From: Petrosia ficiformis
Taxonomy: Eukaryota > Porifera > Demospongiae > Haplosclerida > Petrosiidae
Assembly: GCA_947044365.1 (NCBI GenBank)
Contig: OX345637.1
Coordinates: 2,585,001 to 2,649,000, forward strand
Direction of reading: 5' to 3'
DNA: 64,000 bases
Part shown: piece after piece, positions 55,401 through 64,000 of the stretch
Position numbering within the stretch: the first letter of the stretch is position 1
Layout: each line of letters begins with the position of its first letter
Translations under genes and position numbers: made by a program
Notes under the pieces: model-generated
Databases searched by the model: none
What the model was told of the DNA's origin: nothing
The model's input: the letters and a program-made list of their open reading frames with translations, nothing else

Positions 55401-58400
55401 AGTTGGTGAAGGAGGAGCTCAATTGAGTGGAGGTCAGAAACAACGCATAGCTATTGCTCGAGCCATAGTACGAGATCCCAAGATCCTTCTTCTTGATGAA
55501 GCTACCTCTGCTGTAGATACAGAGTGTGAGAAATATGTTCACAAAGCTCTAGAGAAAGCAAAGGAAGGTCGAACTACTATTATTATTGCTCATCGATTGT
55601 CTACTATTCAAAGAGCAGATGTGATTATTGGTATTGATAAAGGAGTCGTAGTAGAGATGGGTAATCATGCTGAATTGATGAATAATGAAGGTCTCTATTA
55701 TCAACTAATTATAAACCAAAAGATTGCAGAAGAAGAAAAAGGAAAAGGTATAGTGATTATTATGTTTGTCTTCATGTTTGTATCTTTATCATTTTATTTG
55801 CTTTGACATGTTTTGGAAAGCAGTTGATGAACAACAGTCAGTCTCATCTGCTATAATCAGTCCAGCACAATATAGTAGTACTGTGTACAGAGGAGGTTTA
55901 AGCCAAAACACAGAATTAATGGATGTTACCGAGGTCTGTTTACTTAGCTTGTATTATTATTGGGGCTAGTAATTTTAAATCAACTTTACTTTGGGTATTG
56001 GTTTTTGGTAAAATTGTGATGCAATAATAATTTATGCATTGTAAAGTAATATGAACAAGATATCCTTATGCAATGTAAAGTAACAAGAGTTGATTATTTT
56101 CTGGTGTCACCATTAATCTCCTCATGTCTGAAACAACAGTTGCAGGGCATTTCGGTGGAACAGCTATTATTTGCAGCTTATGAAATCTGCTTACTGTAGA
56201 GATGTTGTAAACAGTACAGCTTGAGTTCATGTGCATTCAATTCATCAATCCTCAGAATGATGAATGATGCAGAGTTTCATTCAGAATTTGTTTTTTTCAC
56301 CATGGGTCATCCATTGCTTTTTTGTTGAAAAATAGGCATACTAAAATTTAAATACCATAGATAGATATAATTTAACGTTTAAGAATTTCTGTGAGAGAAA
56401 TTTATGAGTACAGAAAACTTTGTGGCTTGAAGCATCCACGAAACATTTTGCACCTTAAAAATTTGGATGCAGCTAATTAGTTATACAAAACATGGATGAG
56501 TTAAACATGGAGATGTGTGTCCGTGGATATCACGTCTACAGACGGATATGGGAAGCAGCTATCAATGAAGAGCTTATCTGTACAAGAGCGTCACAGAATT
56601 CCACGGACTAGCAGTTATAAAAGATGGCAAATATCTTGCCTCTGGTCCCTTTTTCTAAGAGACAGGGTCAACTACACTGGACGTTTGGAAATTCCTTGCA
56701 TTCTAACAATTACAGGAAAGAAAAATGAAATAAAGAACCCTTCTTGAAAAGAATAGTAGCCTTCTTCTTGAATGCTTGAAACATCAGCTGTACTCTTCTT
56801 AAAACACTCATGTATGTATTGTTACAGTATTGTATATTGTATTCTGAGACAAGAGATTACAAGTGGCCGTGGCTTCACACTTCAAATTTAAAGCAAACAC
56901 TGTGATAATATACAATGTGATCTGGTTAAGAAATACTGTTGATCATAAATAATTAATAAGGTAACATTACCCCTCTTGATTGTCTTGCTGATAGAATGCT
57001 CAATTGTGTATGTTTCTAGGGCCACATATATATAACGATTCAAATCCCCTTACAGGTAAGACTGTATTCCACAATATTTGCTTGAAATATTGTTATCCTG
57101 CGTGATGATTTTCTGGCAAGAACCCTGGAGGGAAGTGGTTTTGCCGCCCTAGTATATAATAGCTATATAATTATAAATACTAGGTGGAACCCATAGCAAT
57201 CATATGGATGCATGCCATTAAAACTATTGTCTTGACAAAGTAATGCAAAGTAGTCTCTAGAGGCATTGAAACAGAATGAGTATGTGCATGATTGACATCA
57301 GGGATGGAGCAAAGGACATTAAAAGTATCTTACATTAAAAGCATAACTTACTCTTAATTAACATCAATTTTCGCGTTCATATGATAAGTGCACAGTTTAG
57401 CTGAGGTTGAAACACTAGCTGCCTTTTCCTTCCAAAATTGAAGGGGTACTTTTGCCTGGTTGGCTTTAACAGCATAAGTGTTTCACATGCAGCACTTGAG
57501 TGCTTAAAATACTTAAGAATGGCTTAAATCTACTCCAGTGAAAGTGCTGTAAGCGTCAGTACTCAGAGGCAGATTTAGCATAGGGCTGTAGGGACTATAG
57601 CCCCCCAACCCCCCCCCCCCCCTTTTTACAAAATGTTTTTTTTCTGGATGTTTTAAGATACTTTTCCTATCTGGTCAAGTTCTGCCTTTTTTTATTTTCA
57701 AGCCACACTTTCAAGTTACATACTTTACATTCCCATTCAGTCATCAGGCTCTGCCCAATAAATTGCACATGGCAAGTAAAAGTAGAAAGTGCACTAAAGG
57801 ACAGCAGACGATTTTGCCTTTGCCAACAGTGTGAGAGTTCAAGAAGATGAGGATGTAACTGAAACTATTGAAAATGACTCTGAGTCTCCTGTCACCCACC
57901 ACCTCTCATGATGCTGCCATTAACCTCATGGTAACTATATAGTACAAGCACCAACTGCTTCCTGTAACTGGCCCATATGATTTTTCCATTCTATTGCCAA
58001 TGCATGTTGTTAGCTAACCAGTTATCAGATGATCAAAAGTACAAAGCACTCACTGACCTTGAATGTCTACAAACGTTCCTTTCAAGTAAAATCTCGAAGG
58101 AGACCAGTGAAGATGATTTCAGGCTTCGTGCTTCCGAATGTTTCCATGGCTCACTTATAGCAGATCAGATAATGGGAGTTATTGTTCATATTGTGTTGTA
58201 TTTAAAATAAATCGTACAATAGAAGATAATCTTGGTGGATTAATTAAGTACCCATTAGTGAAATTTAAAAAGGCCTTTGACCGATTTATCATCTCGGACT
58301 ACCATAAAACTGCATGTGCCATGTTTGATGCATTTTTAGAAGTAATGTCAGGTAAAAAAAAAATATTGTTCAGCAATTGAATGATTTGTACGAAACAATT

Positions 58401-61400
58401 AAAAACAACAGTCAAGCAAGTCAATGATTGATACAATAGTAATATGTGGGCATCAAGGCATATTTTTATGGGCATATCCTTATGGGGTCATAGAGATGAT
58501 TCCCATTAAATTGTTAAAGCGAGCAACAACCTAGGCACTTTTTAACCATTTTACAATTTTGAGCACAAGGTGGAGACACAATTCTAGCAGATTTTATGAA
58601 AAAAGCTCACAAAAATGCAATATATTGCTCTAAGACTACTCAAAATGGATAACTGATACTCTTTGTGGCATGATTAGTGAAACAATTGTGAATGAAATTA
58701 AAGATGCCCTCTTTTTTCTGTTATAGGAGATGAAGTACAAGACGTATCTTGTGCTGAACAAATTAAGATATATAAAGAGAATAAACCCAAAAGAAAATGG
58801 TGTTGTTATTCAAGAGACATTAGTTGGTTTCAAAGAGCTTCGTTGAGATATGACAGGCAGACAGAAATTTGGGACCACAGTCTGTCAACTTGTGCAGTCA
58901 GGATGCTGGTGGTTCCATGGCTGGTGCTGTAATTGATGCATGCAGTGTAATACTAAAACAATACCCCTGACCACATTGCTGTAGCCACTCAACCTATTCT
59001 ACCCACTTTGTTCAAGATTCTTTCTACCATTGTACCATTGCTGTAACATCATGTGAGGAGTTTCTCTGCATTACATAGACTGAAAGTTTATTTACGCTCC
59101 ACTATTTCAGAGGACAGATTAAATGGATTAAAAATCTTACAGTAGCAGTAGATCAGTTTGCTCATGCTCATCCCAGGAGACTACAACTTCTTGCACATGC
59201 ATTTACACAATGGTGTATGCAGTATTTGTTTTAGGCTTTTAGCTCCTCCCATAATTTCATGCTGGATCCACCCCTGGTATGGCTTAAGTCTTTTCATCGA
59301 TCTACAAGCACTTTAAAGCATTTATTCTGCTGTGCGAAAGTTAAGCCACAAGTGCTTTTTAAAAATTCTTTAACTACACGTAGTGACAAATACTTAATAA
59401 TTTTATGATAAATTAGTTACAATTTTGGTATATAATTATAATTACTATATAGGGATGGCTCTGCAAACCATAAATTTAATTATATTTTTTTCAGGAAATC
59501 AATGAAAAGATGCCACTTTTACACACGACAACGCATAAGTACACTCACAGAAAATGGTACTCATTTATTGCAGTGAAGGAGGTGCTAAAATTATGTTTCC
59601 ACAAACACCACTGGGTAGCTCTAATTCTTGGAATCCTAGCATTCATAGGAATTGGTATAGCTTTTCCATTGAACAATATTTTCTACCTAAGGGTAGCAGA
59701 GGTATTTTTGATTGTTTCTTTTAAGTTAAGAATATTGTCATCTATATAGAATCTGATCAACACAGACTCTAATGATGTAATCAGTGGTGCAAGTTTTTAT
59801 TCGATTATTGCATCAACATGGGGTGTTTTGCTTTTTGCACTAGCATTCATCAGTGTGAGTAATGCTATTATTACACACATACTATATATAAAATACTCTT
59901 GATTTCCAGATATTATGTTTTGGGATTTGTGAGCTCCAAATAACTGAGAAAGTTCGGCTAATCTCTTTTAAAGCAATGTTGAATGAAGATATCAGTTGGT
60001 TTGATCAACCTGAAAATTCTGTTAGCATACTGACCAGTAAGCTAGCAGAGGAAGCAAGAAACATTGGTTATGTGAGTGAAACTAGGAATCATAAATCTGT
60101 TGTAACCTTTCATTGATTGCAGATTCTGTTTATCATGTTGTTATATGTTAGATAGAGTTGTTATTATTTGAGCTTTAGTAACATCACCTGCTTGCGCAAT
60201 AAGAATTTTGAGTCAAACCATTCCTTGGAGTAAAGTTCTTAAAACTCTATCACACTATGAATAGCTGTGTTGTCAATATTATATCAGGGTCTGTTTATAG
60301 TAAAGTACTATTATTATGTGTCAGACTTATTGTCTATCATGTTTCTATTGTTCCATATACACACACAGTTCGGTGGGTTGGTTCTTTGTTGATAATAGTG
60401 TTGTGAACAATTAGAGGCTTTTTTTTATCAAGACGTCTTCTCAAGTTCTTTAATGTTAATTAGAAACCAGGATAGAAAAAATATAACACACAACTAAGTT
60501 GATTATAATTATACATGTACATTATTAAGGAACATAACAAAACAAATCAGAGGTTATTCAACAACTTCACATACAACTAATTATGTAGTTAGTACTAGCA
60601 CCAATATCATAGTTCATAAAAGAATGTAGGTTTAATTCACTATAGGTATTACAAACACTTACGAGGTTTGTGGCTTTCCTGAATTAGTAGTTATGGTTTC
60701 TTTATAGAATCTACTATTCTATTATGTATATAACACTAGTACTGTAGTTTGGTTAATTATCATTGTTAAAAATAATTCGTGGGTGGACGAAAGAGCGAAA
60801 ATTAATCACACAAAATATTTTCTATTACGTATTATTATAGAACATTGAAATAAAAGTGTCATTGAATATTCACACTAGTCTAGTAGTCTAGAGTCACGTT
60901 TATCCTCATGTTGGCCTGTCCACAGGAAATAACGAGCACACTCTGGATATCTTCTTAGGTAGATGTCCTACAATCATTCCAGCTTTTATTACTGCTGCAT
61001 TTCTATCATTATGATTAGTTGGTTCTCTCTCGCAAATAAGAGTTTCTCCAACAGCTGCTTCCCAGATGTGCCTGTAGATATGGTAGTCACGAACACAGCA
61101 AGCAATCTCATACTTCCTAGTGCCCATCTTCTTGACACATGTAGCTGTAGAGTGTGGCTATGCGGTTCAATTTTATAGTTGACACAATGTAAACACGAAA
61201 TTTTTTAAAACGAAAATAAGTATAATATTCATCGTTATCAATACACTAGTATGTATACTCACTTACTCTACACGATATGAGTACTTAATATTTGATCTAC
61301 TGGGTATTATAAACCAGTGTTAACTGATGTAACTCCACTTTAAGATCATGTTTTGTAGTATCACCAGCAATTATAAACAGTTTGCTACATGCAAATTGTG

Positions 61401-64000
61401 GTTAGCTTAAATTTATTAAATATGCATATTTATAACTGGTCTACTAAACTGTCAATTTTGGACTATTTCCTGTTTAAAGTTCCGTTATACATTGTCAAAA
61501 GGGTGTCAGAAACATTTTGCAGCAACAAAACGGCAATCCAACGATCATCAACAGCTCATTAATGCAGAATGTAAATGTTGAAATGTCAGCACAAACGAAC
61601 AAAGGCTCAAATTTTAAATGTTAATTTTGTGTATGCCTTAATTTACACATTTGTTATATACAATAATTACAAGTCATTACACCATTTAGATCACTAGTGC
61701 TCACACGGGACTTTCCATTAGAGGTTGTGCTGCTATAGTAATTTCAGTGATATCTTCATTCATATTATCCTGGCCCATTGCATCAATTATCGCACCAGCT
61801 TTTCCATTGATGCTTCTTGGAGCTTATTTACAAGTTATGTTGACTAAGAGATATACTGATCATAGGAATAAGTTACTTGAACACACTGCTAAAGTTGCAG
61901 TTGAATCTATTGAAAATGTGTTTACAATAGCAACTCTTGGTATAGAAAAGAGATTAGTGGATAATTATAACCAACTTTTAGAACACCCATTCAGGTATGT
62001 TCTACAAAACATTTGAATGTTGAATTATTATACATTATTTGATTTTAGATTCAGTCTGAAGTGTTCTGCTATTAATAATGTTATCTATGGGTTTTCTATA
62101 TCAGTTGTTCCCTTTACAGTTGGTTTTGCCTACATCGTTGGTGCATATATGAACACATCTGATGAAAGCAAGGTGTACTATTCAGACTATGCTGAAATAT
62201 TTTTGTAAGATCATAATGACTTTTTATGGGACCATCCCTATGATTGCTTTCCATAGTGTTTGTATGTTTATATCATAATGACATTGTATCATGCTGGGGA
62301 TTGGGGGCTCAGTCATGGTAAGCGAAAGAATGCACAGTTGAATTACAGAATATAGCTGTTTATAGAATCTGGATCTACAGTCAGAGGGACAGAGGGGCTA
62401 TATGAGCCCCTCCCATTTCTAATGGCTGTTCTAACATTGCTAAATTGTTGAAGAGTGGAAAAGAAATAACTATAACAGATTGTTGTGTTTTGTTGGTCAC
62501 CACAAAGCAATCATATTTTATTCATATACTGCAATTATGGGTTTCTTCCATTTATACATTACAGTGCTATAACACTGATATGGTCTACTAGTGTCGTGAG
62601 CAAGGAACAATTTGATGCCTTACCAGATGGACAAATTGCCGTTTTTTCAGCAAAGAGTTTTGTAATGATGACATCAAATCAACCAGTAATAAATGATTGT
62701 GGAGATGGCATCATTCCTGTGAGTATTTCAATTTTTAGAATTATACGGAAAGCATGAGTAAATTAAGATGGATTGAACTTATGTTTTTGTCGATAATTCT
62801 GGAAAGTGGTAATTGTATGTATTACATACAGGAAATATTGGATGCACAAGGGGTAGGGTTAATATGCTTATACACTACTTTTTATATAGCATGAGTATAA
62901 ATCACTCTTGCAGTTTCAAACACTCGCCCTGCTGCTTTCTTGTAGCTAATGGAGCATACTTTTGTCTTCATAGAAGGTATTCTGTCCAATTAAAAGGCAC
63001 TGCTATTTTGGCTGTCTGGACTACTAAACTATCAAATTGCTCAGCTTTTGTCTTCCTGCTGCATAAATTTTACATTTAGCAAATCTTGTTTCCAGCAAGA
63101 ATACTGACTTTTACAAATGTGACCGTTACATTTCAGTAATTTAATTAGTTTTAAAACACTCTGCCCACACATTTTCTGTCATAATAAATAGTTTAAACTT
63201 TAAATTATGAACACGAAGTTGAATTGTTGAAATTCAAAAAAGTACCCAGCTTTGCATGTGCCTACAAACTGGCTCCAAACAAAGCTATATGTATTTTATA
63301 TCATAGTAACACAAAAGTATGCAATTAAATCACATTTGTCAAGTAGAAGCCATAGTACTATACTAATTAGTGTTTATTGTAAACATTGTGAAAATATGAT
63401 CACATTGTAGACACTAAATCTCTGGGCATACATCACATCAAAGGTTACCATGGTGATCGTCCACTCACTGTGGTATAAAATACATATAGCCTTGTTGGAG
63501 GTAGTTATGGGCATATAACACCCTTGAGATAATTGGTCACCAGCTATGCCCTCAACCAATTATTTCGCGGGTGTTATATACTCACAACTGCTTCCAAACA
63601 AGACTGTATCCTATATATACCTTGTTTTGTGCTGTGGCTGTGCAGTTTATGTATCATTGTTCTGCTACTATAATTATAATTGTATTATAGCAAATTAAAT
63701 TTTAAGAATTGCCCCACTATATTCAGCTTACTGATTTTCTCAAACAGGAAAAAGTTAAGGGAAGTCTAAAGATGCAGGATATTCAATTCATTTATCCAGT
63801 TCGTCCGGGAGTTACTGTACTACAGTCATTTAATATATCGGTTTCACCTGGTAAAACTCTGGCTCTAGTTGGACCCAGTGGCTCTGGCAAAAGTACAGTC
63901 ATTTCTCTCATTGAACGATTCTATGATCCAACAGCTGGTGGTATACTATTTGATGGAACTGATATTCGTGAACTTAACACCTCTTGGTATCGTCATCACA
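42894..64000 (+). CDS. ABCB-type full ABC transporter (P-glycoprotein-like), runs off the window
   Basis: Exons joined by GT-AG introns encode the order TMD1-NBD1-linker-TMD2-NBD2. Exons: 42,894-42,932; 44,127-44,581; 46,651-46,822; 46,886-47,010; 47,797 (or 47,832)-47,952; about 48,526-48,570; possible microexon 53,452-53,470; 54,725-54,838; 54,892-55,128; 55,183-55,747; 55,824-55,933; 59,495-59,701; 59,750-59,854; 59,910-60,071; 61,690-61,994; 62,049-62,204; 62,565-62,718; 63,748 onward. Phases agree across nearly all joins. NBD1 has Walker [11 protein letters not shown]-loop VVSQEP, signature LSGGQKQR, Walker [10 protein letters not shown] and H-loop AHRLST. NBD2 has Walker [10 protein letters not shown]. 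The family exports hydrophobic compounds across the plasma membrane using ATP. Lesions in exons 5 and 6 leave it uncertain whether this copy is active. Confidence 0.9.
43255..43380. repeat. Small palindromic element
   Basis: The left side 'tgtgtctgaggatgtgatat' pairs across about 16 bases with 'atatcatcctcagacacaaa'. The outer parts 'tataggacctgag' and 'gggacctatta' roughly pair. Outer 'gatggtgacatc' (43,393) and 'gatgtcaccatc' (43,468) form a second inverted pair. Confidence 0.7.
44127..44581 (+). CDS. ABC exon 2: first helices of TMD1
   Basis: It encodes YRYANCLD, a long hydrophobic helix ([18 protein letters not shown]), an extracellular loop with possible N-glycosylation sites (NNST), a second helix, and the cytoplasmic [22 protein letters not shown] coupling motif typical of ABCB proteins. 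The donor GTAAGT is at 44,582, phase 2. Confidence 0.85.
44860..45423. repeat. 231-bp perfect inverted repeat around a 102-bp spacer
   Basis: 44,860-45,090 and 45,193-45,423 are exact reverse complements as far as I can read. The 36-bp word starting 'tggtagaccatttgttctgc' follows each arm (45,092 and 45,425). The sequence belongs to the gypsy integrase tail described next. Confidence 0.85.
45125..45623 (-). pseudogene. Ty3/gypsy integrase C-terminal fragment, rearranged
   Basis: The minus strand encodes [18 protein letters not shown], then KVSDIKVG, and in the inner copy [34 protein letters not shown] and RNVSYFKK, followed by an acidic tail. This is the typical integrase C-terminal region ('ADkkR.A..i.vGD.Vl.rq...nK....f...P..V..r.G'). 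A frameshift after KVG and the inverted duplication show it is dead. Confidence 0.7.
45632..46416 (+). mobile_element. hAT element, 785 bp, with 8-bp target duplication
   Basis: The ends 'taaagatgtaccaatattgg' and, reverse-complemented, 'tagagttgtactgatacagt' are imperfect hAT TIRs. The element is flanked by 'gttacaat' at 45,624-45,631 and 46,417-46,424, a perfect 8-bp duplication. It interrupts the 5' side of the gypsy fragment. Subterminal 'atcggcttatcggatatcgg' repeats are also typical of this group. Confidence 0.85.
45838..46285 (+). pseudogene. hAT transposase N-terminus with BED zinc finger
   Basis: From ATG at 45,838 it encodes [19 protein letters not shown] and then, with a stop and a frame change, the second half of a BED finger ([12 protein letters not shown]). 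After a Lys/Ser-rich linker come [15 protein letters not shown] and [20 protein letters not shown], the conserved ZBED/hAT segment that precedes the catalytic domain. The rest of the transposase is absent, so the copy is non-autonomous. Confidence 0.75.
46651..46822 (+). CDS. ABC exon 3: TMD1 helices 3-4
   Basis: After 'cttctctag' it encodes [20 protein letters not shown] and a membrane helix with NWKLASV, the conserved 'W.L' position of the family. The donor is a weak GTTATA at 46,823. Phase 2 in, 0 out. Confidence 0.8.
46886..47010 (+). CDS. ABC exon 4: TMD1 cytoplasmic helix
   Basis: It encodes [17 protein letters not shown], then [18 protein letters not shown] and HDKEVE, the hallmark ABCB 'AEEVL..I.TV.AF.G...E..R' segment. 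It ends in phase 2 at GTTCAT (47,011). Confidence 0.85.
47797..47952 (+). CDS. ABC exon 5: TMD1 helix 5 (frame problem at its start)
   Basis: The conserved part reads [14 protein letters not shown], then a helix [12 protein letters not shown], and QFYTLGMW at the donor GTAAGA. The expected acceptor at 47,831 would give R-Y-H and then a stop; an extra 4 bases ('catt') seem inserted. An upstream acceptor 'tactttag' (47,796) restores frame but adds about 15 unusual residues. The exon is either disrupted or uses the upstream site. Confidence 0.6.
48526..48570 (+). CDS. ABC exon 6: end of TMD1 helix 5 region
   Basis: After 'attattgtag' it encodes [18 protein letters not shown], matching the ABCB 'WYG..LV....GDVF' motif. 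In-frame it then reads TAA just before donor GTGAGT. Removing one T from the T6 run would instead leave phase 2 and fit the next exon. Coordinates are approximate to within a few bases. Confidence 0.65.
49786..50816. mobile_element. Nested hAT element, 1,031 bp
   Basis: The ends 'cataggtggatctatttggg' and, reverse-complemented, 'caggggcggatctagaaatt' resemble hAT ends. The flanks are 'agttgtgt' (49,778-49,785) and 'aattgtgt' (50,817-50,824), an 8-bp duplication with one change. A G18 run lies at about 49,803-49,820. Removing the element and one flank rejoins the Harbinger reading frame. Confidence 0.85.
50435..50720 (+). pseudogene. hAT C-terminal dimerisation domain
   Basis: Inside the nested hAT a frame encodes [31 protein letters not shown], a stop, [20 protein letters not shown] and [13 protein letters not shown]. 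This is the conserved C-terminal 'T.ASSERSFS.L..IKt.LRs.m...RL..L' region. The preceding 50,060-50,434 encodes a Ser/Asp/Gly-rich stretch. The catalytic region is missing. Confidence 0.8.
51580..52070 (-). pseudogene. Myb/SANT-like partner protein of the Harbinger element
   Basis: The minus strand starts near [17 protein letters not shown] and after a stop reads [28 protein letters not shown], a stop, [18 protein letters not shown] and [19 protein letters not shown]. This follows the Myb-like DNA-binding pattern of the second Harbinger protein. A Thr/Pro-rich tail follows. Two or more stops show decay. Confidence 0.6.
52995..53075. repeat. Hairpin
   Basis: 'accttttcatttgtataaaa' pairs across about 30 bases with 'ttttatacaaatgaaaaggt'. 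It lies next to the Harbinger 3' end. Confidence 0.75.
53452..53470 (+). CDS. Candidate 19-nt ABC microexon
   Basis: 'caccag' is followed by 'agtgttgcttttcctcaat' and then GTGAGT. Taken in phase 2 it gives K-VLLFLN, which fills the exact gap between GDIF of exon 6 and [12 protein letters not shown] of the next exon, where relatives have 'TVFFAV'. Its phase (2 in, 0 out) fits both neighbours. The acceptor lacks a strong pyrimidine tract. Confidence 0.4.
53825..53898. repeat. Hairpin
   Basis: 'ggtttctactgatttatcaa' pairs with 'ttgataaatccagtggaaac'. It accounts for part of an open frame at 53,655-53,912, which is therefore not called. Confidence 0.6.
54075..54115. repeat. 'gggatggcc' family end, reverse orientation
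   Basis: 'accatccatccctatgattg' followed by 'cttctcatg' is the reverse complement of the family terminus seen at 10,030 and 19,190. Confidence 0.5.
54725..54838 (+). CDS. ABC exon: TMD1 helix 6 to NBD1 linker
   Basis: It encodes [16 protein letters not shown], then [20 protein letters not shown] and DT, equivalent to the 'A..A...I...I' end of TMD1. Phase 0 at both ends. Confidence 0.85.
54892..55128 (+). CDS. ABC exon: NBD1 first half
   Basis: It contains the A-loop tyrosine in [17 protein letters not shown] and Walker [10 protein letters not shown]. Phase 0 at both ends; donor GTAAGT. Confidence 0.95.
55183..55747 (+). CDS. ABC exon: NBD1 second half
   Basis: It encodes [18 protein letters not shown]-loop [19 protein letters not shown], signature [15 protein letters not shown], Walker [15 protein letters not shown] and H-loop [10 protein letters not shown]. 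All catalytic motifs are intact. Ends in phase 1 before GTATAG. Confidence 0.95.
55824..55933 (+). CDS. ABC exon: NBD1-TMD2 linker
   Basis: It encodes a Ser/Gln-rich stretch ([19 protein letters not shown], then [11 protein letters not shown]) as expected for the variable, often phosphorylated linker of ABCB full transporters. Phase 1 in, 0 out. Confidence 0.8.
56490..56690 (+). pseudogene. HIRAN-like domain fragment 1
   Basis: It encodes [20 protein letters not shown] then C-T-R, and after a frame change [10 protein letters not shown]. It is a diverged copy of the better preserved domain at 60,906-61,127. It lies in the intron between the linker exon and TMD2 and is probably mobile-element cargo. 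Confidence 0.5.
56900..57563. other. Intron sequence, no gene recognised
   Basis: AT-rich intron DNA. Near its end are 'ttaagaatggcttaaatc' words that recur (as 'atggcttaagtc') just after the hAT element at 59,277. Confidence 0.4.
57564..59276. mobile_element. hAT element remnant, 1.7 kb, in an ABC intron
   Basis: The ends 'cagaggcagatttagcatag' and, reverse-complemented, 'caggggtggatccagcatga' are hAT-like TIRs. A poly-C run lies at about 57,607-57,621. No matching target duplication was found at these exact borders. Confidence 0.7.
57990..59215 (+). pseudogene. hAT transposase remnant (ZMYM/TTF-finger type)
   Basis: The N-terminal part encodes [20 protein letters not shown] and, in the next frame, [19 protein letters not shown] and [14 protein letters not shown], as in TTF-type fingers of ZMYM-related hAT proteins. 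Near 59,045-59,200 the C-terminal dimerisation block appears: [18 protein letters not shown] then [11 protein letters not shown] and FAHAHPRR. The middle is degenerate with stops. Confidence 0.65.
59495..59701 (+). CDS. ABC exon: start of TMD2
   Basis: After 'ttttttcag' it encodes a polar lead, then [19 protein letters not shown], and a helix with [13 protein letters not shown], matching the first TMD2 helix of relatives ('G....G...P...'). Confidence 0.9.
59750..59854 (+). CDS. ABC exon: TMD2 helix 2
   Basis: It encodes [15 protein letters not shown] and a helix [17 protein letters not shown]; phase 0 at both ends, donor GTGAGT. Confidence 0.85.
59910..60071 (+). CDS. ABC exon: TMD2 coupling region
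   Basis: It encodes [30 protein letters not shown] and [14 protein letters not shown], the TMD2 equivalent of 'R...F...L.Q...WFD...N..G.LT..L'. Confidence 0.9.
60906..61127 (-). CDS. HIRAN-like domain open frame 2
   Basis: The 73-codon frame encodes [20 protein letters not shown], then [20 protein letters not shown] and [21 protein letters not shown] domains, found with SNF2 helicases and in mobile elements, carry 'L.REP.N..D..AV.V...G..VG..P'. The frame is intact but lies in an ABC intron on the opposite strand. It may be a single exon or element cargo. Confidence 0.5.
   Translation of the reverse strand: MGTRKYEIACCVRDYHIYRHIWEAAVGETLICEREPTNHNDRNAAVIKAGMIVGHLPKKISRVCSLFPVDRPT
61690..61994 (+). 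CDS. ABC exon: TMD2 helices 3-4 and cytoplasmic helix
   Basis: It encodes [14 protein letters not shown], hydrophobic helices ending [11 protein letters not shown], and then [18 protein letters not shown] ... VDNYNQLLE, the ABCB 'A.EAI.NI.TV..L..E......Y...L' block. Phase 0 in, 2 out. Confidence 0.9.
62049..62204 (+). CDS. ABC exon: TMD2 helix 5
   Basis: It encodes [19 protein letters not shown], then [14 protein letters not shown]. The donor GTAAGA at 62,205 is preferred to a weaker GTGTAC at 62,178 because it matches phase with the next exon. Confidence 0.8.
62225..62330. repeat. 'gggatggcc' family end, reverse orientation
   Basis: 'ggaccatccctatgattgct' and 'ttggggGctcagtcatgg' correspond to the reverse complement of the family 3' half at 9,930-10,050. 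Confidence 0.5.
62565..62718 (+). CDS. ABC exon: TMD2 helix 6 to NBD2 linker
   Basis: It encodes [18 protein letters not shown] and [20 protein letters not shown], then GDGIIP before GTGAGT. Phase 2 in, 0 out. Confidence 0.8.
63485..63605. repeat. Palindromic MITE-like element
   Basis: The left arm 'gccttgttggaggtagttat'...'aacacccttgagataattggt' pairs with 'accaattatttcgcgggtgttat'...'acaactgcttccaaacaag'. It lies about 140 bp before the NBD2 exon. Confidence 0.7.
63748..64000 (+). CDS. ABC exon: NBD2 first part (cut by window end)
   Basis: It encodes [20 protein letters not shown] with the A-loop tyrosine, Walker [10 protein letters not shown], and [17 protein letters not shown]. The exon is still open at base 64,000, so signature and Walker B lie beyond the window. 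Confidence 0.95.

Noticed and set aside
57564..59276. Target duplication for the hAT remnant
   Set aside because: Flanks 'tcagtact' and 'gtatggct' do not match, so no duplication is claimed.
1..64000. tRNA or rRNA genes
   Set aside because: No cloverleaf or ribosomal core sequence was recognised on reading; a covariance-model scan would be needed to exclude them.

Overview
The window is AT-rich, intron-bearing animal DNA. It carries a Death/CARD/NACHT/LRR innate-immune receptor gene, fibrinogen-like and immunoglobulin-like gene remnants, a P-glycoprotein-type ABC transporter with many small exons, and a dense load of DNA transposons (hAT, PIF/Harbinger, MITEs, long inverted-repeat elements) plus Ty3/gypsy scraps. 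This mix, with short GT-AG introns, best fits a marine invertebrate, most likely a demosponge such as Amphimedon. That assignment is inference from gene content; no search was run.

Layout. 1-5,640: repeat-rich DNA dominated by a fold-back element (about 2,390-4,870). 5,647-13,644 (- strand): an NLR gene whose first exon encodes a hydrophobic leader ending in a perfect 2A ribosome-skipping motif (GDIESNPGP). It is followed by three death-fold exons, a CARD-like exon and one long NACHT-LRR exon. All five introns are phase 1. Two single-base frameshifts lie in the NACHT/winged-helix part. 13,645-26,800: mostly repeats, with exon fragments of unknown function (16,975-17,715), two immunoglobulin-domain pseudogenes (18.1-19.5 kb), a 4-kb long-TIR element, and reverse-transcriptase and gypsy integrase fragments. 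27,160-29,845: three decayed fibrinogen-related (FReD) gene copies in alternating orientation. 29,850-39,510: three members of one coiled-coil family. Two are in a segmental duplication, one of them with a signal-peptide exon, and each carries different lesions. 39,611-41,577: a nearly perfect 2-kb palindrome. 42,894 to beyond the window end (+ strand): an ABCB-type full transporter, read here through most of NBD2.

The ABC gene is heavily invaded. Intron 2 holds a rearranged gypsy fragment and a hAT element with a perfect 8-bp target duplication. Intron 6 holds a 4.3-kb Harbinger element that itself contains a 1-kb hAT inserted in its transposase gene. Later introns hold another hAT and two HIRAN-like fragments. 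The transporter frame runs through nearly all exons, but there are two lesions in the TMD1 exons (47.8 and 48.6 kb).

The most notable observation is the 2A-like leader on the NLR. Such N-terminal 2A sequences are known in sea urchin NLR proteins, where they combine a signal sequence with ribosome skipping to give dual targeting of one protein. Here the same logic may operate in a sponge-type receptor. Many frameshifts in the window lie in homopolymer runs, so assembly error and true pseudogenisation cannot be separated from sequence alone.
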